Source of the DNA: Bacteroidota bacterium | GTDB taxonomy: Bacteria; Bacteroidota; Bacteroidia; Chitinophagales; Chitinophagaceae | DNA: 64,000 nt | Assembly: GCA_023387985.1 (NCBI GenBank) | Contig: JAEWHC010000005.1 | Location: 310,001 to 374,000, forward strand | Direction: 5' to 3' | In this document: positions 8,105 through 17,037 of the stretch, piece by piece | Layout: each line of letters starts with the position of its first letter | How positions within the stretch are numbered: position 1 is the first letter of the stretch | The notes under the pieces: generated by a model | Database searches by the model: none | Told to the model about the DNA's origin: nothing | Seen by the model: only the letters and a program-made list of their open reading frames with translations | Position numbers and translations under genes: made by a program

Positions 8105-9946
8105 ATGAAACGCATTTTAATTTTCACTATCCTCCTGGTATTTTCATCTTGCAAAGTGATGAACAATCAAAAAAGTATAAGCCCGGTAGCGAGCCCTCCC
8201 CCATGGGCAGAAAAAATGGTATGGTACCAGATTTTTGTGGAGCGTTTTTACAATGGCGATCCCTCCAATGATCCAACACCTGAAAACATCCGGAACGCCT
8301 CAGCATCTTTTCCTGTTCCGGATGATTGGACGATAACAGAATGGACGTCTGATTGGTATAAACAGGAAAACTGGGCAGCGCATACTGGCCGCTCTTTGAA
8401 CGAAACCATGCAGTACCGCAGGTATGGCGGCGACCTGCAGGGTGTGATTGACAAGCTTGATCACCTGCAGGAACTGGGCATAACAGCCATATATTTCAAT
8501 CCGCTGAACGATGCGCCTTCGCTGCACAAATACGATGCACGTTATTACCATCACATCGATGTGCATTTCGGTCCTGACCCCAAAGGCGATCTGGCCATAA
8601 TGGCCACCGAAGATCCCAATGATCCTTCCACATGGAAATGGACCAAGGCCGACAAGCTCTTCCTGCAACTGGTGGAGGAATTGCACAACCGCGGAATGAA
8701 AGTGATCCTCGATTATAGCTGGAACCATACCGGAGTTGAATTCTGGGCCTGGAAGGATATTGTAAAAAACCAGGAAAGATCGCTATACAAAGACTGGTAT
8801 GCCATTAAGGAATTTGACGATGTCAATACCCCGCAAAATGAATTTGCATATGAAGGGTGGCTGAATCTGAGCTCCCTGCCGGAAATTAAGAAAGCGGATA
8901 TTACCACTACCCGCAGGATCGGCATGCCTTATGAAGGCGATATCGCCCCCGGCCCGAAGCAGCATATTTTTGATGTTACCAGGCGGTGGTTGGCACCCGA
9001 CGGCGATGTATCGAAAGGAATTGATGGTTTCCGCCTTGATGTTGCAGACCACATCGGCCTCAAATTCTGGAGGGATTACCGCAGTCTGGTGAAATCTATC
9101 AATCCCGAAGCTTATCTGGTGGGTGAGATTTGGTGGGAACAATGGCCCGACCGGCTGATGGATCCCAGGCCCTATACAAATGGTGATGTTTTTGATGCCG
9201 TAATGTTTTACCAGGCTTATCGCCCGGCCAGGAGCTTCTTTGCCAAATCCTCAGCTCCCATTACTTCCCAACAGGTAAAAGACAGCCTCGATTATCAGTG
9301 GAACCGGTTAAAACCCGGCTATGCCGCTGCTATGATGAATGTGAATGCCACCCACGACGCGCCGCGGCTGCTCACCTGCTATTTCAATGGCGGCAAATAC
9401 AAATACAATGCGAACGGCTATGCCGATCCCTCTTACAAAATTGGCCGGCCCGATGCCGAAACCTATGCCCGCGCCAAACTCTACCTCATGCACCAGTTTA
9501 CCATTATTGGCGCGCCACATATCTGGAATGGCGAAGAGCTCGGTATGTGGGGGGCCGATGACCCTGACTGCCGCAAACCGCTATGGTGGCCCGGTATGGT
9601 TTTCGATTATGAAACTTCGCCATTTACCATAAACCGTTCACCGGTGGGCTATAATGCCGAACATTTTGATTGGTATAAAAAGCTCGCCAACCTTCGCAAA
9701 TCCAACCCCGTATTGCAAAGCGGCACACTGGAATGGCTGCCCTCATCCGACCGTATGCTGGCTTACAAACGCGTTGGCCATGGCAAAACGGTTTGGGTAA
9801 TTCTTAATGCCTCAAACCAAAATACGGATTTTGATTTGCCGGAGGCATTAAGGTTCCGGGATTTGTTTAATGGAAGTTCACTGAGCGGTGGAAAAATGGA
9901 ATTGAAGGGATTTGAAGGGAAGATATTGGAGGAATTTCACCCATAA
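8105..9946 (+). CDS. Alpha-amylase family (GH13) lipoprotein glycosidase
   Basis: 613 residues with lipobox FSSC (Cys16). The GH13 barrel shows all three catalytic acids in their motifs: the nucleophile Asp312 in GFRLDVADH, the acid/base Glu341 in YLVGEIWWE, and the transition-state Asp418 in ATHDAPR. Region I is at about YFNPLNDAPSLHKYD, and a small C-terminal beta domain follows. The architecture is that of neopullulanase- or cyclomaltodextrinase-like enzymes exported to the envelope, which act on alpha-glucans. No SusC/SusD pair or other amylolytic gene is adjacent, so it is a stand-alone starch- or oligosaccharide-processing lipoprotein. Exact specificity is not determinable by eye. Confidence 0.87.
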   Translation: MKRILIFTILLVFSSCKVMNNQKSISPVASPPPWAEKMVWYQIFVERFYNGDPSNDPTPENIRNASASFPVPDDWTITEWTSDWYKQENWAAHTGRSLNETMQYRRYGGDLQGVIDKLDHLQELGITAIYFNPLNDAPSLHKYDARYYHHIDVHFGPDPKGDLAIMATEDPNDPSTWKWTKADKLFLQLVEELHNRGMKVILDYSWNHTGVEFWAWKDIVKNQERSLYKDWYAIKEFDDVNTPQNEFAYEGWLNLSSLPEIKKADITTTRRIGMPYEGDIAPGPKQHIFDVTRRWLAPDGDVSKGIDGFRLDVADHIGLKFWRDYRSLVKSINPEAYLVGEIWWEQWPDRLMDPRPYTNGDVFDAVMFYQAYRPARSFFAKSSAPITSQQVKDSLDYQWNRLKPGYAAAMMNVNATHDAPRLLTCYFNGGKYKYNANGYADPSYKIGRPDAETYARAKLYLMHQFTIIGAPHIWNGEELGMWGADDPDCRKPLWWPGMVFDYETSPFTINRSPVGYNAEHFDWYKKLANLRKSNPVLQSGTLEWLPSSDRMLAYKRVGHGKTVWVILNASNQNTDFDLPEALRFRDLFNGSSLSGGKMELKGFEGKILEEFHP

Positions 9947-10157
9947 GGCAATCAATTGCAATCACGCAACAATTCCCATTCCGCGTAAACCGGTCATTGC
10001 GGAAACCGGAAGTTATATGAGCTGCTGAACATTAGAAATAATGAGCTCCGGTAGTTATGGCCCGCTTTGCCAAAACAATAATAAAAGTGGAAACTTCGAA
10101 TACAATTGCTCACTAAAATACATGCAAGTTCAGTGAGTTATCCTTAAATGTCCTCAC

Positions 10158-10165
10158 TACATTTG
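10158..10165 (+). promoter_or_regulatory. Candidate -7 element before the creatininase-family gene
   Basis: TACATTTG matches TAnnTTTG and lies 17 bases before the ATG at 10183, which implies a very short 5' leader. No -33 TTG is evident at about 19 bases upstream. Confidence 0.45.
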
Positions 10166-10182
10166 TGTAAACGAAACCCATC

Positions 10183-11055
10183 ATGAAAAAATTCAGTTCA
10201 TTCATTTTTACCTTATGCTGTCTGTTTCTACTCTCCTTCCCAACCATTTCCCAATCCCTGCCCCAACGATGGGATGAAATAACCGCAGCAGACTGGAACA
10301 ATGCTTTGGAAAAAAGCAACCGCACCTGTATCCTTCCTTTTGGGGTGTTGGAAAAACATGGACCGCATGTGCCCATGGGCAGTGATCTGATCAGGGCAAG
10401 GGAATATGCTTTGCGCGCAACGCAACAGGAATACGCGGTGGTGTTCCCGGATTATTTCTACGGGCAGTTGAATGAAACAAAACATCAACCCGGCGTATTT
10501 GCCCTCCCATCAAGGGTAGCCTGGGACCTGTTGGAACATACCTGTGAAGAAATCGCGAGAAATGGCTTCAATAAAATCATCATCGTAAATGGCCATGGGG
10601 GCAACCCGGATATGATCCGCTATTTTATTCAAACGCGTTTGGAAAAAGAAAGGGATTACGCGGTGTATTTTTTCCAACCGGGAAATGACACAACATATAA
10701 CCGGAAACTGGCAGAAATGCGAAAATCTGATCCGCGTACCGACCAGCATGCAGGAGAAAGGGAAACAGCGGAAATGATGTATTTCCGTCCTGACCTGGTA
10801 CAAATAGACAGCGCCAAAATTGAATCAGGTGCACGGCAAGGCAGGCTTTCTTTACCCAATCTGTACACCGGCATTTGGTGGTACGCCGATTACCCAAACC
10901 AATATGCCGGTGATGGCAGTGTGGCGAATGCAAAGCTTGGAAAATTGATTGCTGACAATACCATCAATCAATTCATTCAGGCCATAAAAACCGTTAAGAA
11001 CGACACACAAACGCTGAAGCTTCAGAAGGAATTTTATGACCGGATGTGGAAATAA
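10183..11055 (+). CDS. Secreted creatininase-family amidohydrolase
   Basis: 290 residues. A Sec signal peptide covers about residues 1-24 (hydrophobic core, then TISQS). The creatininase fold is shown by LPFGVLEKHGPHVPMGSD at 51-68, with metal ligands Glu57, His59 and Asp68, then NGHGGN and a later DQHAGERETAEMM segment supplying the last ligands. The family hydrolyses cyclic amides or formamides (creatinine, FAPy intermediates, mycofactocin precursor). Secreted Bacteroidota members have no established substrate. It is a single gene, convergent with rny. The specific reaction is unknown. Confidence 0.82.
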   Translation: MKKFSSFIFTLCCLFLLSFPTISQSLPQRWDEITAADWNNALEKSNRTCILPFGVLEKHGPHVPMGSDLIRAREYALRATQQEYAVVFPDYFYGQLNETKHQPGVFALPSRVAWDLLEHTCEEIARNGFNKIIIVNGHGGNPDMIRYFIQTRLEKERDYAVYFFQPGNDTTYNRKLAEMRKSDPRTDQHAGERETAEMMYFRPDLVQIDSAKIESGARQGRLSLPNLYTGIWWYADYPNQYAGDGSVANAKLGKLIADNTINQFIQAIKTVKNDTQTLKLQKEFYDRMWK

Positions 11056-11127
11056 TCAGCTTGCAGGGTAAGGCAGGATGGAATCCGCCCTCACCCCAGA
11101 ATTAGCTGAGTTAGTTCTCCGGTCTGC

Positions 11128-12693
11128 CTACCTGGCTACATTCACTGTCCGCTTTTCGCGAATAACCGTCACTTTGATCTGTCCCGGGTAGGTCATTTCA
11201 TTCTGGATCTTCTGGGCGATCTGGAAGGAAAGATTTTCACTTTCTTTGTCGGTCACTTTTTCGGCTTCAACAATTACCCGCAGTTCGCGGCCAGCCTGTA
11301 TGGCATAGGCTTTTTCCACGCCGTTGTACGACATGGCAAGGTTTTCAAGGTCTTTGATGCGCTCCAGGTATTGCTGCATAATTTCGCGGCGTGCTCCTGG
11401 CCTGGCACCACTGATGGCATCGCAGGCCTGAATGATGGGCGAGATCACGTAGGTCATTTCCATTTCATCGTGATGGGCGCCAATGGCATTCACCACGCTC
11501 GGATGTTCACCGTATTTTTCGGCCAGTTTAGCGCCAAGCAAGGCATGACTCAGTTCGGTTTCCTCATCCGGCACTTTGCCGATATCGTGCAGCAAACCCG
11601 CACGCTTGGCCAGTTTGGGATTGAGTCCGAGCTCGGCTGCCATAATTCCGCAGAGGTTAGCGGTTTCGCGGCTGTGCATCAGCAGGTTTTGCCCATAGGA
11701 ACTGCGGAAACGCATACGGCCCACCATGCGCACCAGTTCTTTGTGCAGTCCGTGGATGCCCAATTCAATTACGGTTCGCTCCCCTATTTCCATTACCTGC
11801 TCATCAATCTGTTTTTTGGTTTTGTGCACCACTTCTTCAATCCGTGCAGGGTGTATTCTTCCATCTGTTACCAGGCGTTGCAGGCTAAGGCGGGCGATTT
11901 CTCTCCGGAGGGGATCAAAGCTGCTCAATACGATGGCTTCCGGCGTATCGTCTACAATCAGGTCTACACCGGTGGCGGCTTCAATGGCACGAATATTCCG
12001 GCCTTCCCTGCCAATGATCTGTCCTTTAACTTCATCAGTTTCAAGATTGAAAACCGTTACCGCATTTTCGATGGCCTGTTCTGCAGCCGTACGCTGTATG
12101 GTCTGTATCACAATCTTGCGGGCTTCTTTGCCGGCTTTTTGTTTGGCATCTTCAATTATCTCCTGCTGCAGTGCGGCGGCCTGTGTCTGCGCCTCATGCT
12201 TGAGCGTTTCTACCAATTGGGCTTTGGCTTCTTCGGCAGTAAGCTGTGCTATTTTTTCCAGCCTGCGGATGTGTTCTTCCTGGTGCTTTTCCAGTTCGCT
12301 GCGCTTCAGATTGACCACCTCGATCTGGCGATTCAGGTTATCCTTAATTGCTTCATTCTCCTTAATCTGCTTTTCCAGGTTTCCCTGCCTTGAACTGAAG
12401 CTTTGTTCCTGGCTCCGCAGCCGGCCTTCGGTTTCAGCAATCTTTTTATTCCGTTCCAAAACTTCCCGGTCGTGTTCGGCTTTCATCTGAACGAATTTCT
12501 CTTTCGCCTCCAGTAGTTTTTCTTTCTTCAGGGTCTCGGCGCTGCTCTGTGCATCAGCCAGCAGGCGGCTTGCCTGCGCGTTGGCATCTTCTATCTGTCT
12601 GCGTGTATTTGCGGCAAATATCATTTTACCCAGGAACACCCCAACAAGCAATGCGGCCAACCCGATCCCGATCAATACAAATATTGAATCCAT
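11128..12693 (-). CDS. rny: Ribonuclease Y
   Basis: 521 residues, the usual RNase Y length. An N-terminal membrane anchor (FVLIGIGLAALLVGVFLG) precedes a long coiled coil (about 30-200), then a KH domain with GQIIGREGRNIRAIE, then an HD domain with LLMHSRETA and AGLLHDIGK, and a C-terminal domain ending in a basic tail. The enzyme is an endoribonuclease that starts decay of many mRNAs at the membrane. The gene is divergent from galK and convergent with the creatininase gene. The coding sequence is intact with every diagnostic motif; a 340-residue antisense frame over it is a shadow. Confidence 0.96.
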   Translation of the reverse strand: MDSIFVLIGIGLAALLVGVFLGKMIFAANTRRQIEDANAQASRLLADAQSSAETLKKEKLLEAKEKFVQMKAEHDREVLERNKKIAETEGRLRSQEQSFSSRQGNLEKQIKENEAIKDNLNRQIEVVNLKRSELEKHQEEHIRRLEKIAQLTAEEAKAQLVETLKHEAQTQAAALQQEIIEDAKQKAGKEARKIVIQTIQRTAAEQAIENAVTVFNLETDEVKGQIIGREGRNIRAIEAATGVDLIVDDTPEAIVLSSFDPLRREIARLSLQRLVTDGRIHPARIEEVVHKTKKQIDEQVMEIGERTVIELGIHGLHKELVRMVGRMRFRSSYGQNLLMHSRETANLCGIMAAELGLNPKLAKRAGLLHDIGKVPDEETELSHALLGAKLAEKYGEHPSVVNAIGAHHDEMEMTYVISPIIQACDAISGARPGARREIMQQYLERIKDLENLAMSYNGVEKAYAIQAGRELRVIVEAEKVTDKESENLSFQIAQKIQNEMTYPGQIKVTVIREKRTVNVAR

Positions 12694-12925
12694 TTGAGTT
12701 GTTTAAAATTTTTAATACAAGCTTATCACAAGCTATCAGGCGAAAATACGACTTTGATAACAGGAATTTAAAAAGCTTTATCGCCTTTGGTAGCCAAATT
12801 TTATTTAATATGGCCGGCAACATCATTAACCTGCTGCGGTTTCCGATTCTAATTTTATTTTCTTACCCGCCCGGTTTATTTTAGCGAAATTTGTAAATTC
12901 TGCTAAAAAAATAAATACCGATATT

Positions 12926-14077
12926 ATGAAAAACGAAAAAGCAGCCATTTTCAAAAAGCATTTTGAAGGCGAACCCCGTGTGTACCGTTCTCCGGGCCGC
13001 ATCAATTTCCTGGGCGAACATACCGATTACAACGGCGGATTTGTACTTCCTGCTGCCATCAACAAAGCCATTTATGTGGCAATCGCCCCACGAGAGGATG
13101 ATCAGATTAATCTGTATGCTGAAGATTATGATGAGCAATTTCATACGACATTGGGCGAAGTAAAACCCGGTCCCCGTGGCCAGTGGAGCAACTATCCGTT
13201 GGGTGTGGTTGACCAGATGAAACAACGTGATGCCGCGCTGAAAGGATTTGATATGACCATCGGCGGCGATATTCCCCTCGGTGCGGGCCTTTCAAGCTCG
13301 GCAGCACTCGAATGTGCGACTGCCTATGCATTAAATGATATTTTCAATCTCGGTTTCGAAAAAATGGAATTGGTGAAAATGGCCCAAAAGGCCGAGCATA
13401 CTTATGCCGGTGTTATGTGTGGCATTATGGATCAGTTTGCCAGTGTGATGGGGAAAAAAGACCATGCCGTTAAATTGGATTGCCGCTCTTTGGAATATGA
13501 ACATGTGCCATTAAGAATGGATGGATTGAAAGTGGTTTTGCTCAATACCAATGTGAAACACAGCCTGGCGAGCAGCGAATACAATACCCGCCGTGCACAA
13601 TGTGAGAAAGGCGTAGCACTGGTGAAGGCGTATCATCCGCATGTGGAAACCCTTCGGGATGTGGACCAGGAAATGCTGGACAAATATGTAAAAGATGCAG
13701 ATGAAGTGGTTTACCGCCGCTGCCATTATGTGGTAGGTGAAGCCGAAAGAATTCTTGAAGCTAAAGAACACCTTAAACATGGTGAAATGGAATCCCTTGG
13801 CAAATTGATGTACCAAACCCACGACGGGCTGAGGCAGGAATATGAAGTGAGTTGCAAAGAGCTGGATTACCTGGTGGATTTTGTGCGTGACAATCCCAAT
13901 GTTCTCGGAGCCCGTATGATGGGTGGCGGCTTCGGCGGATGCACCATTAATATTGTTAAAGAAAAAGCTATTGAAGAACTTGTAGCCAATGCAAAAGAAG
14001 CTTACGAAAAAGATATGGGTCTGCCGTTGACCGCTTACGTGGTGAGCGTGGAAAACGGAAGTGAAGAAATGATTTAA
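12926..14077 (+). CDS. galK: Galactokinase
   Basis: 383 residues, full length for GHMP-family galactokinases. The galactokinase signature RSPGRINFLGEHTDYNGG is near the N terminus, the GHMP ATP motif PLGAGLSSSAALE is in the middle, and MMGGGFGGCTI is near the C terminus. It phosphorylates alpha-D-galactose to galactose 1-phosphate in the Leloir pathway. A lipoprotein aldose 1-epimerase (galM-like) lies 1.4 kb downstream, but no galT or galE is in the window. A terminator follows directly, so it is probably transcribed alone. Confidence 0.95.
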   Translation: MKNEKAAIFKKHFEGEPRVYRSPGRINFLGEHTDYNGGFVLPAAINKAIYVAIAPREDDQINLYAEDYDEQFHTTLGEVKPGPRGQWSNYPLGVVDQMKQRDAALKGFDMTIGGDIPLGAGLSSSAALECATAYALNDIFNLGFEKMELVKMAQKAEHTYAGVMCGIMDQFASVMGKKDHAVKLDCRSLEYEHVPLRMDGLKVVLLNTNVKHSLASSEYNTRRAQCEKGVALVKAYHPHVETLRDVDQEMLDKYVKDADEVVYRRCHYVVGEAERILEAKEHLKHGEMESLGKLMYQTHDGLRQEYEVSCKELDYLVDFVRDNPNVLGARMMGGGFGGCTINIVKEKAIEELVANAKEAYEKDMGLPLTAYVVSVENGSEEMI

Positions 14078-14099
14078 GCGTCATTTGGTTTTGTAATTG

Positions 14100-14137
14100 C
14101 CGTCATCCTGAAATTCGCGGGATGGCGGTTTATTTTT
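14100..14137 (+). terminator. Intrinsic terminator after galK
   Basis: CCGTCATCC (14100-14108) pairs with GGATGGCGG (14120-14128) with one G-U pair, then TTTATTTTT. It lies 23 bases past the galK stop. Confidence 0.78.
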
Positions 14138-14161
14138 CAAGCTAACAGGAAATGAAAAAAT

Positions 14162-14208
14162 ATGCAGGAAACGCTTAAAAAAATATTCCGTTCTATTTAC
14201 TCTGTTCT
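14162..14208 (+). other. Probable missing 5' end of the ligase-like gene
   Basis: The ATG at 14162 starts MQETLKK. If the run of seven A at 14177-14183 had eight, this would read straight into KNIPFYLLCSMVFLLP and so complete the first membrane segment of the downstream frame. In the sequence as given, the main frame is closed by TAA at 14176-14178. Confidence 0.45.
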
Positions 14209-15255
14209 ATGGTGTTTTTGCTGCCATTCATCAATTTTCCGGACCTGTTTCCTGTTTATTTTCAGCTCCAACTTTCGGATATATTATTTGTATTGGCCGG
14301 CCTGGTATTTTCGATTTATGTAGTTACCGGTAAAAAGACGGTAAGGAGGTCCTGGTTTTATTTTCCATTGATTGCTTATTTCTTTGCCTTGCTGTTGTCT
14401 ACGCTTTTTTCTGAAAATCCGGCATTGAGCTGGAAGAAATTGGTGGCAAACAGCTATCTACCCGGCCTGGCTTTTATGGCTTTCAACCTTACTGATTCTT
14501 TTGAAAAATTCAAAAAAGTGGCCCAGGCTTGGATGTCGGGAATGTTTATCGTTGGCGCGGTAAGTTTAGTCAGCTTGCTATTGTATTATTTTGATAATGA
14601 CAATCCCATTTTGCAACGCACGCTTTTTACCTGGGGCTCACTTCCGCCAGGCACTTACCCACGAATTCAAAGCACATTCAATAATCCCAATATGCTTTCC
14701 AATTACCTTATTATTGGCCCTGTACTGGTTTGGTTTGCGTATGTGTTTGAATGGTTTTCAAGAACAGGCCTCCTGGTATTTTCTATCCTCCTGGCCGTTG
14801 CAACCATCTTCACTTTATCACCGGGAATTGGCGGAAGCTTACTGGTGACAGGCTTATTGCTTTGGATTCATAATAAGAAGAAAAATCCATTGCTTTCAAA
14901 ATCCGGATTAATTGGAGGAATTCTGGCAGCCATATTATTTTTCATTTCAGTACTTCCTTCTCCTACAAATTTTCCTGAAGTAATTGAACCATCGGGTAGA
15001 ATTATTTCCTGGATTGCATCAATCAAAACCTTTTGGGAATACCCGGTAACCGGCATAGGATTGGGTGTAGATCCTATATTGGTAAGCTATAGCGCACCAT
15101 ATGGCATACACTATATTACTGACCCGCATCAGCTCTTTCTTAATGTAGCTGCGCAGCTGGGAACCATTGGAATTTTTGCGCTCTCCTTACTATTGTTTTA
15201 TCTGCTATCCGTTTTTTTGCCCAAAAAAAAACTGAAACCAGGCGAGGCGTTTTAG
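14209..15255 (+). CDS. O-antigen ligase-like membrane protein, probably frameshifted
   Basis: 348 residues in the open frame, with about ten hydrophobic segments and a large periplasmic loop, as in the O-antigen ligase/Wzy polymerase family (PF04932). A conserved-looking VTGIGLGVDP and DPHQLFLNVAAQLGTIG lie in the C-terminal third. The family joins or polymerises glycans on the periplasmic side. Both ends look wrong. At the start, ATG 14209 falls in the middle of the first membrane segment. A better ATG at 14162 is out of frame by one base across a run of seven A (14177-14183). At the end, the frame stops right after a run of nine A (15223-15231), while another frame continues with more membrane-like sequence. 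One extra A at each place would restore a longer protein. It is either a pseudogene, a slippage-read gene or a sequencing artefact. Confidence 0.72.
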   Translation: MVFLLPFINFPDLFPVYFQLQLSDILFVLAGLVFSIYVVTGKKTVRRSWFYFPLIAYFFALLLSTLFSENPALSWKKLVANSYLPGLAFMAFNLTDSFEKFKKVAQAWMSGMFIVGAVSLVSLLLYYFDNDNPILQRTLFTWGSLPPGTYPRIQSTFNNPNMLSNYLIIGPVLVWFAYVFEWFSRTGLLVFSILLAVATIFTLSPGIGGSLLVTGLLLWIHNKKKNPLLSKSGLIGGILAAILFFISVLPSPTNFPEVIEPSGRIISWIASIKTFWEYPVTGIGLGVDPILVSYSAPYGIHYITDPHQLFLNVAAQLGTIGIFALSLLLFYLLSVFLPKKKLKPGEAF

Positions 15256-15512
15256 TAACCGGGCTTGGCTTTGCTTTTACCGGTACGTTTATTTATCATG
15301 GACTAAGTGGCTCGTTTGAAGATGCAAGACATGTATGGGTGTTGACTGGATTGCTTGCCGCATCCAGGGCATTTCCCGATCAATATGTATTAGTAAAACC
15401 TTGCGGTGATAAAGCGGAAAGAAAAGCGCAGTCGCCGCATTGCCCGATAATTCAAATTAAAATCAATAAATTCCTTTTCTTTATACCCCCAAAAAAACTA
15501 TATAATGTTTAA
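15223..15512 (+). pseudogene. Out-of-frame C-terminal continuation of the ligase-like gene
   Basis: After the nine-A run (15223-15231), the frame offset by one base reads TRRGVLVTGLGFAFTGTF, then IYHGLSGSFEDARHVWVLTG and LLAASRAF. This is a typical last membrane segment and C terminus for O-antigen-ligase proteins. The frame stays open to TAA at 15510-15512, overlapping the start of the next gene, although the last 40 or so residues look less natural. A tenth A would fuse it to the frame ending at 15255. Confidence 0.6.
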
Positions 15513-16665
15513 GAGAAGTTTATTTCTGCCGGCAGTATTTAGCCTGGCCATTTTTGCCTGCAACAACAATTCAACAACAAAAACTGAAGCAATGAAAGAT
15601 ACGGGTCAGGAATTGGTCGATCGTGCAAAATTTGCCGATACCATTAACGGAAAAGCTACTGCTCTTTATACGTTAAAAAACGATTACGGCACCGAACTGT
15701 CCATAACCAATTTTGGTGGTCGCTTCGTAACATTATTGGTGCCGGATAAAGACGGCAAGCCAACCAACGTGATCATTGGCATGGAAAGCGTGAATGCTTT
15801 CGCCAATGCGGCCGAGAAATATTTCGGCGCAACCATCGGGCCGGTTACAAACCGTATCGCTAAAGGAAAGTTCACTATTGACGGAACTGAATACACGCTT
15901 GCACAAAACAATGGACAAAATACCTTGCATGGTGGAAGCCATGGATTCCAGGATGTAGTATGGGATGCCAGCCAACCCAATGATTCTTCCCTCGTGCTCA
16001 CTTATCTCAAACCCGATATGGAAGGCGGATTTCCTGGTAACTTAAATGTAAAAGTAACCTTTACCCTTCAGGACAAAGCCGATATCCACATGGACTACGA
16101 AGCAACCACTGATAAGGCCACGCCGGTGAATATGACCAATCATGCTTTCTTTAACCTCAATGGCGCCGGAAGTGGTGATATTCTCGGACATACCCTGGAG
16201 ATTTTTGGCGACAATATCACGCCCGTTGATTCCACGCTGATCCCAACCGGGAAACTCGAACCGGTAGCCAATACGCCCTTTGATTTTACGAAACCCCATA
16301 CCATTGGTGAGCGCATTGAAACGGATAATGAACAATTAAGATTCGGCAAAGGATACGATCACAATTATGTATTGAATGGTACCAAAGCAGCCAATGGCCT
16401 TACGCACGCCGCCCGTGCAAAAGGCGACAAATCTGGCATTGTACTGAATGTTTACACCACAGAACCTGCCCTGCAATTTTATTGTGGCAATTTCATGCAA
16501 AGCCAAAACAACCTGATCGGCGGTTTTAAAGATGATTTCCGTACCGCCTTTTGCCTGGAAACCCAGCATCATCCCGATGCGCCTAATCAACCCAACTTTC
16601 CCAATACGATTCTGAGGCCGGGAGAAGTGTACAAAACGAGCACAGTTTATAGTTTCGCATGGTGA
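15505..16665 (+). CDS. galM: Aldose 1-epimerase (mutarotase), lipoprotein
   Basis: 386 residues. A lipobox IFAC (Cys19) follows a hydrophobic signal, so this is an envelope-anchored mutarotase rather than the cytoplasmic form. Family motifs are present: FGGRFVTLLVPD, GPVTNRIAKG, HGGSHGFQ, the catalytic His in MTNHAFFNLNG, and the catalytic Glu in FCLETQHHPDAPNQPNFP. It interconverts alpha and beta anomers of galactose or glucose. With galK upstream it suggests galactose use, here with mutarotation in the periplasm. The damaged ligase gene lies between them, and its out-of-frame continuation overlaps the first codons. Confidence 0.9.
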   Translation: MFKRSLFLPAVFSLAIFACNNNSTTKTEAMKDTGQELVDRAKFADTINGKATALYTLKNDYGTELSITNFGGRFVTLLVPDKDGKPTNVIIGMESVNAFANAAEKYFGATIGPVTNRIAKGKFTIDGTEYTLAQNNGQNTLHGGSHGFQDVVWDASQPNDSSLVLTYLKPDMEGGFPGNLNVKVTFTLQDKADIHMDYEATTDKATPVNMTNHAFFNLNGAGSGDILGHTLEIFGDNITPVDSTLIPTGKLEPVANTPFDFTKPHTIGERIETDNEQLRFGKGYDHNYVLNGTKAANGLTHAARAKGDKSGIVLNVYTTEPALQFYCGNFMQSQNNLIGGFKDDFRTAFCLETQHHPDAPNQPNFPNTILRPGEVYKTSTVYSFAW

Positions 16666-17037
16666 GGAGAACTGGCTTTAATAATTGATCAAGGTTTCCG
16701 CAATGTTTATCATTTCCGACCAACTTGAACGGTCAGGTGGGGCGCTAATTTTTGCGGGAGGTTTTGCATACAAAAGCACAGACATTTAGAAGTCAGGAAC
16801 TTCATCCGGTTTTTGTTAACCCGGCTGTCAACTAAATGTTTTAAAAAATTCGGTATGGATAATATTGGAATTTAAGGTGCTAGTCCAGGCAGGCTGGCCC
16901 CAATGAAGAATTCCCCTAAAATCCTACCTTTACCGCCTCAAAAACGATTGCCAGGGATTATTTGTCGAATCATGCCCCGCAATCCATGCACTTCGCCCAA
17001 TACGCCCCGCGGCAATTGACTTAAGTTTTGAAACGAT
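16666..17037 (+). other. Intergenic region upstream of leuC
   Basis: 372 bases without a gene. A TACCTTTA at 16925-16932, one base off TAnnTTTG, lies about 105 bases before leuC and could be its -7 element. I see no leader peptide with a leucine run and no clear T-box or terminator/antiterminator pair. Confidence 0.35.

Noticed and set aside
11371..12490. 340- and 254-residue plus-strand frames opposite rny
   Set aside because: RNase Y is full length with KH and HD motifs; these frames are its shadows.
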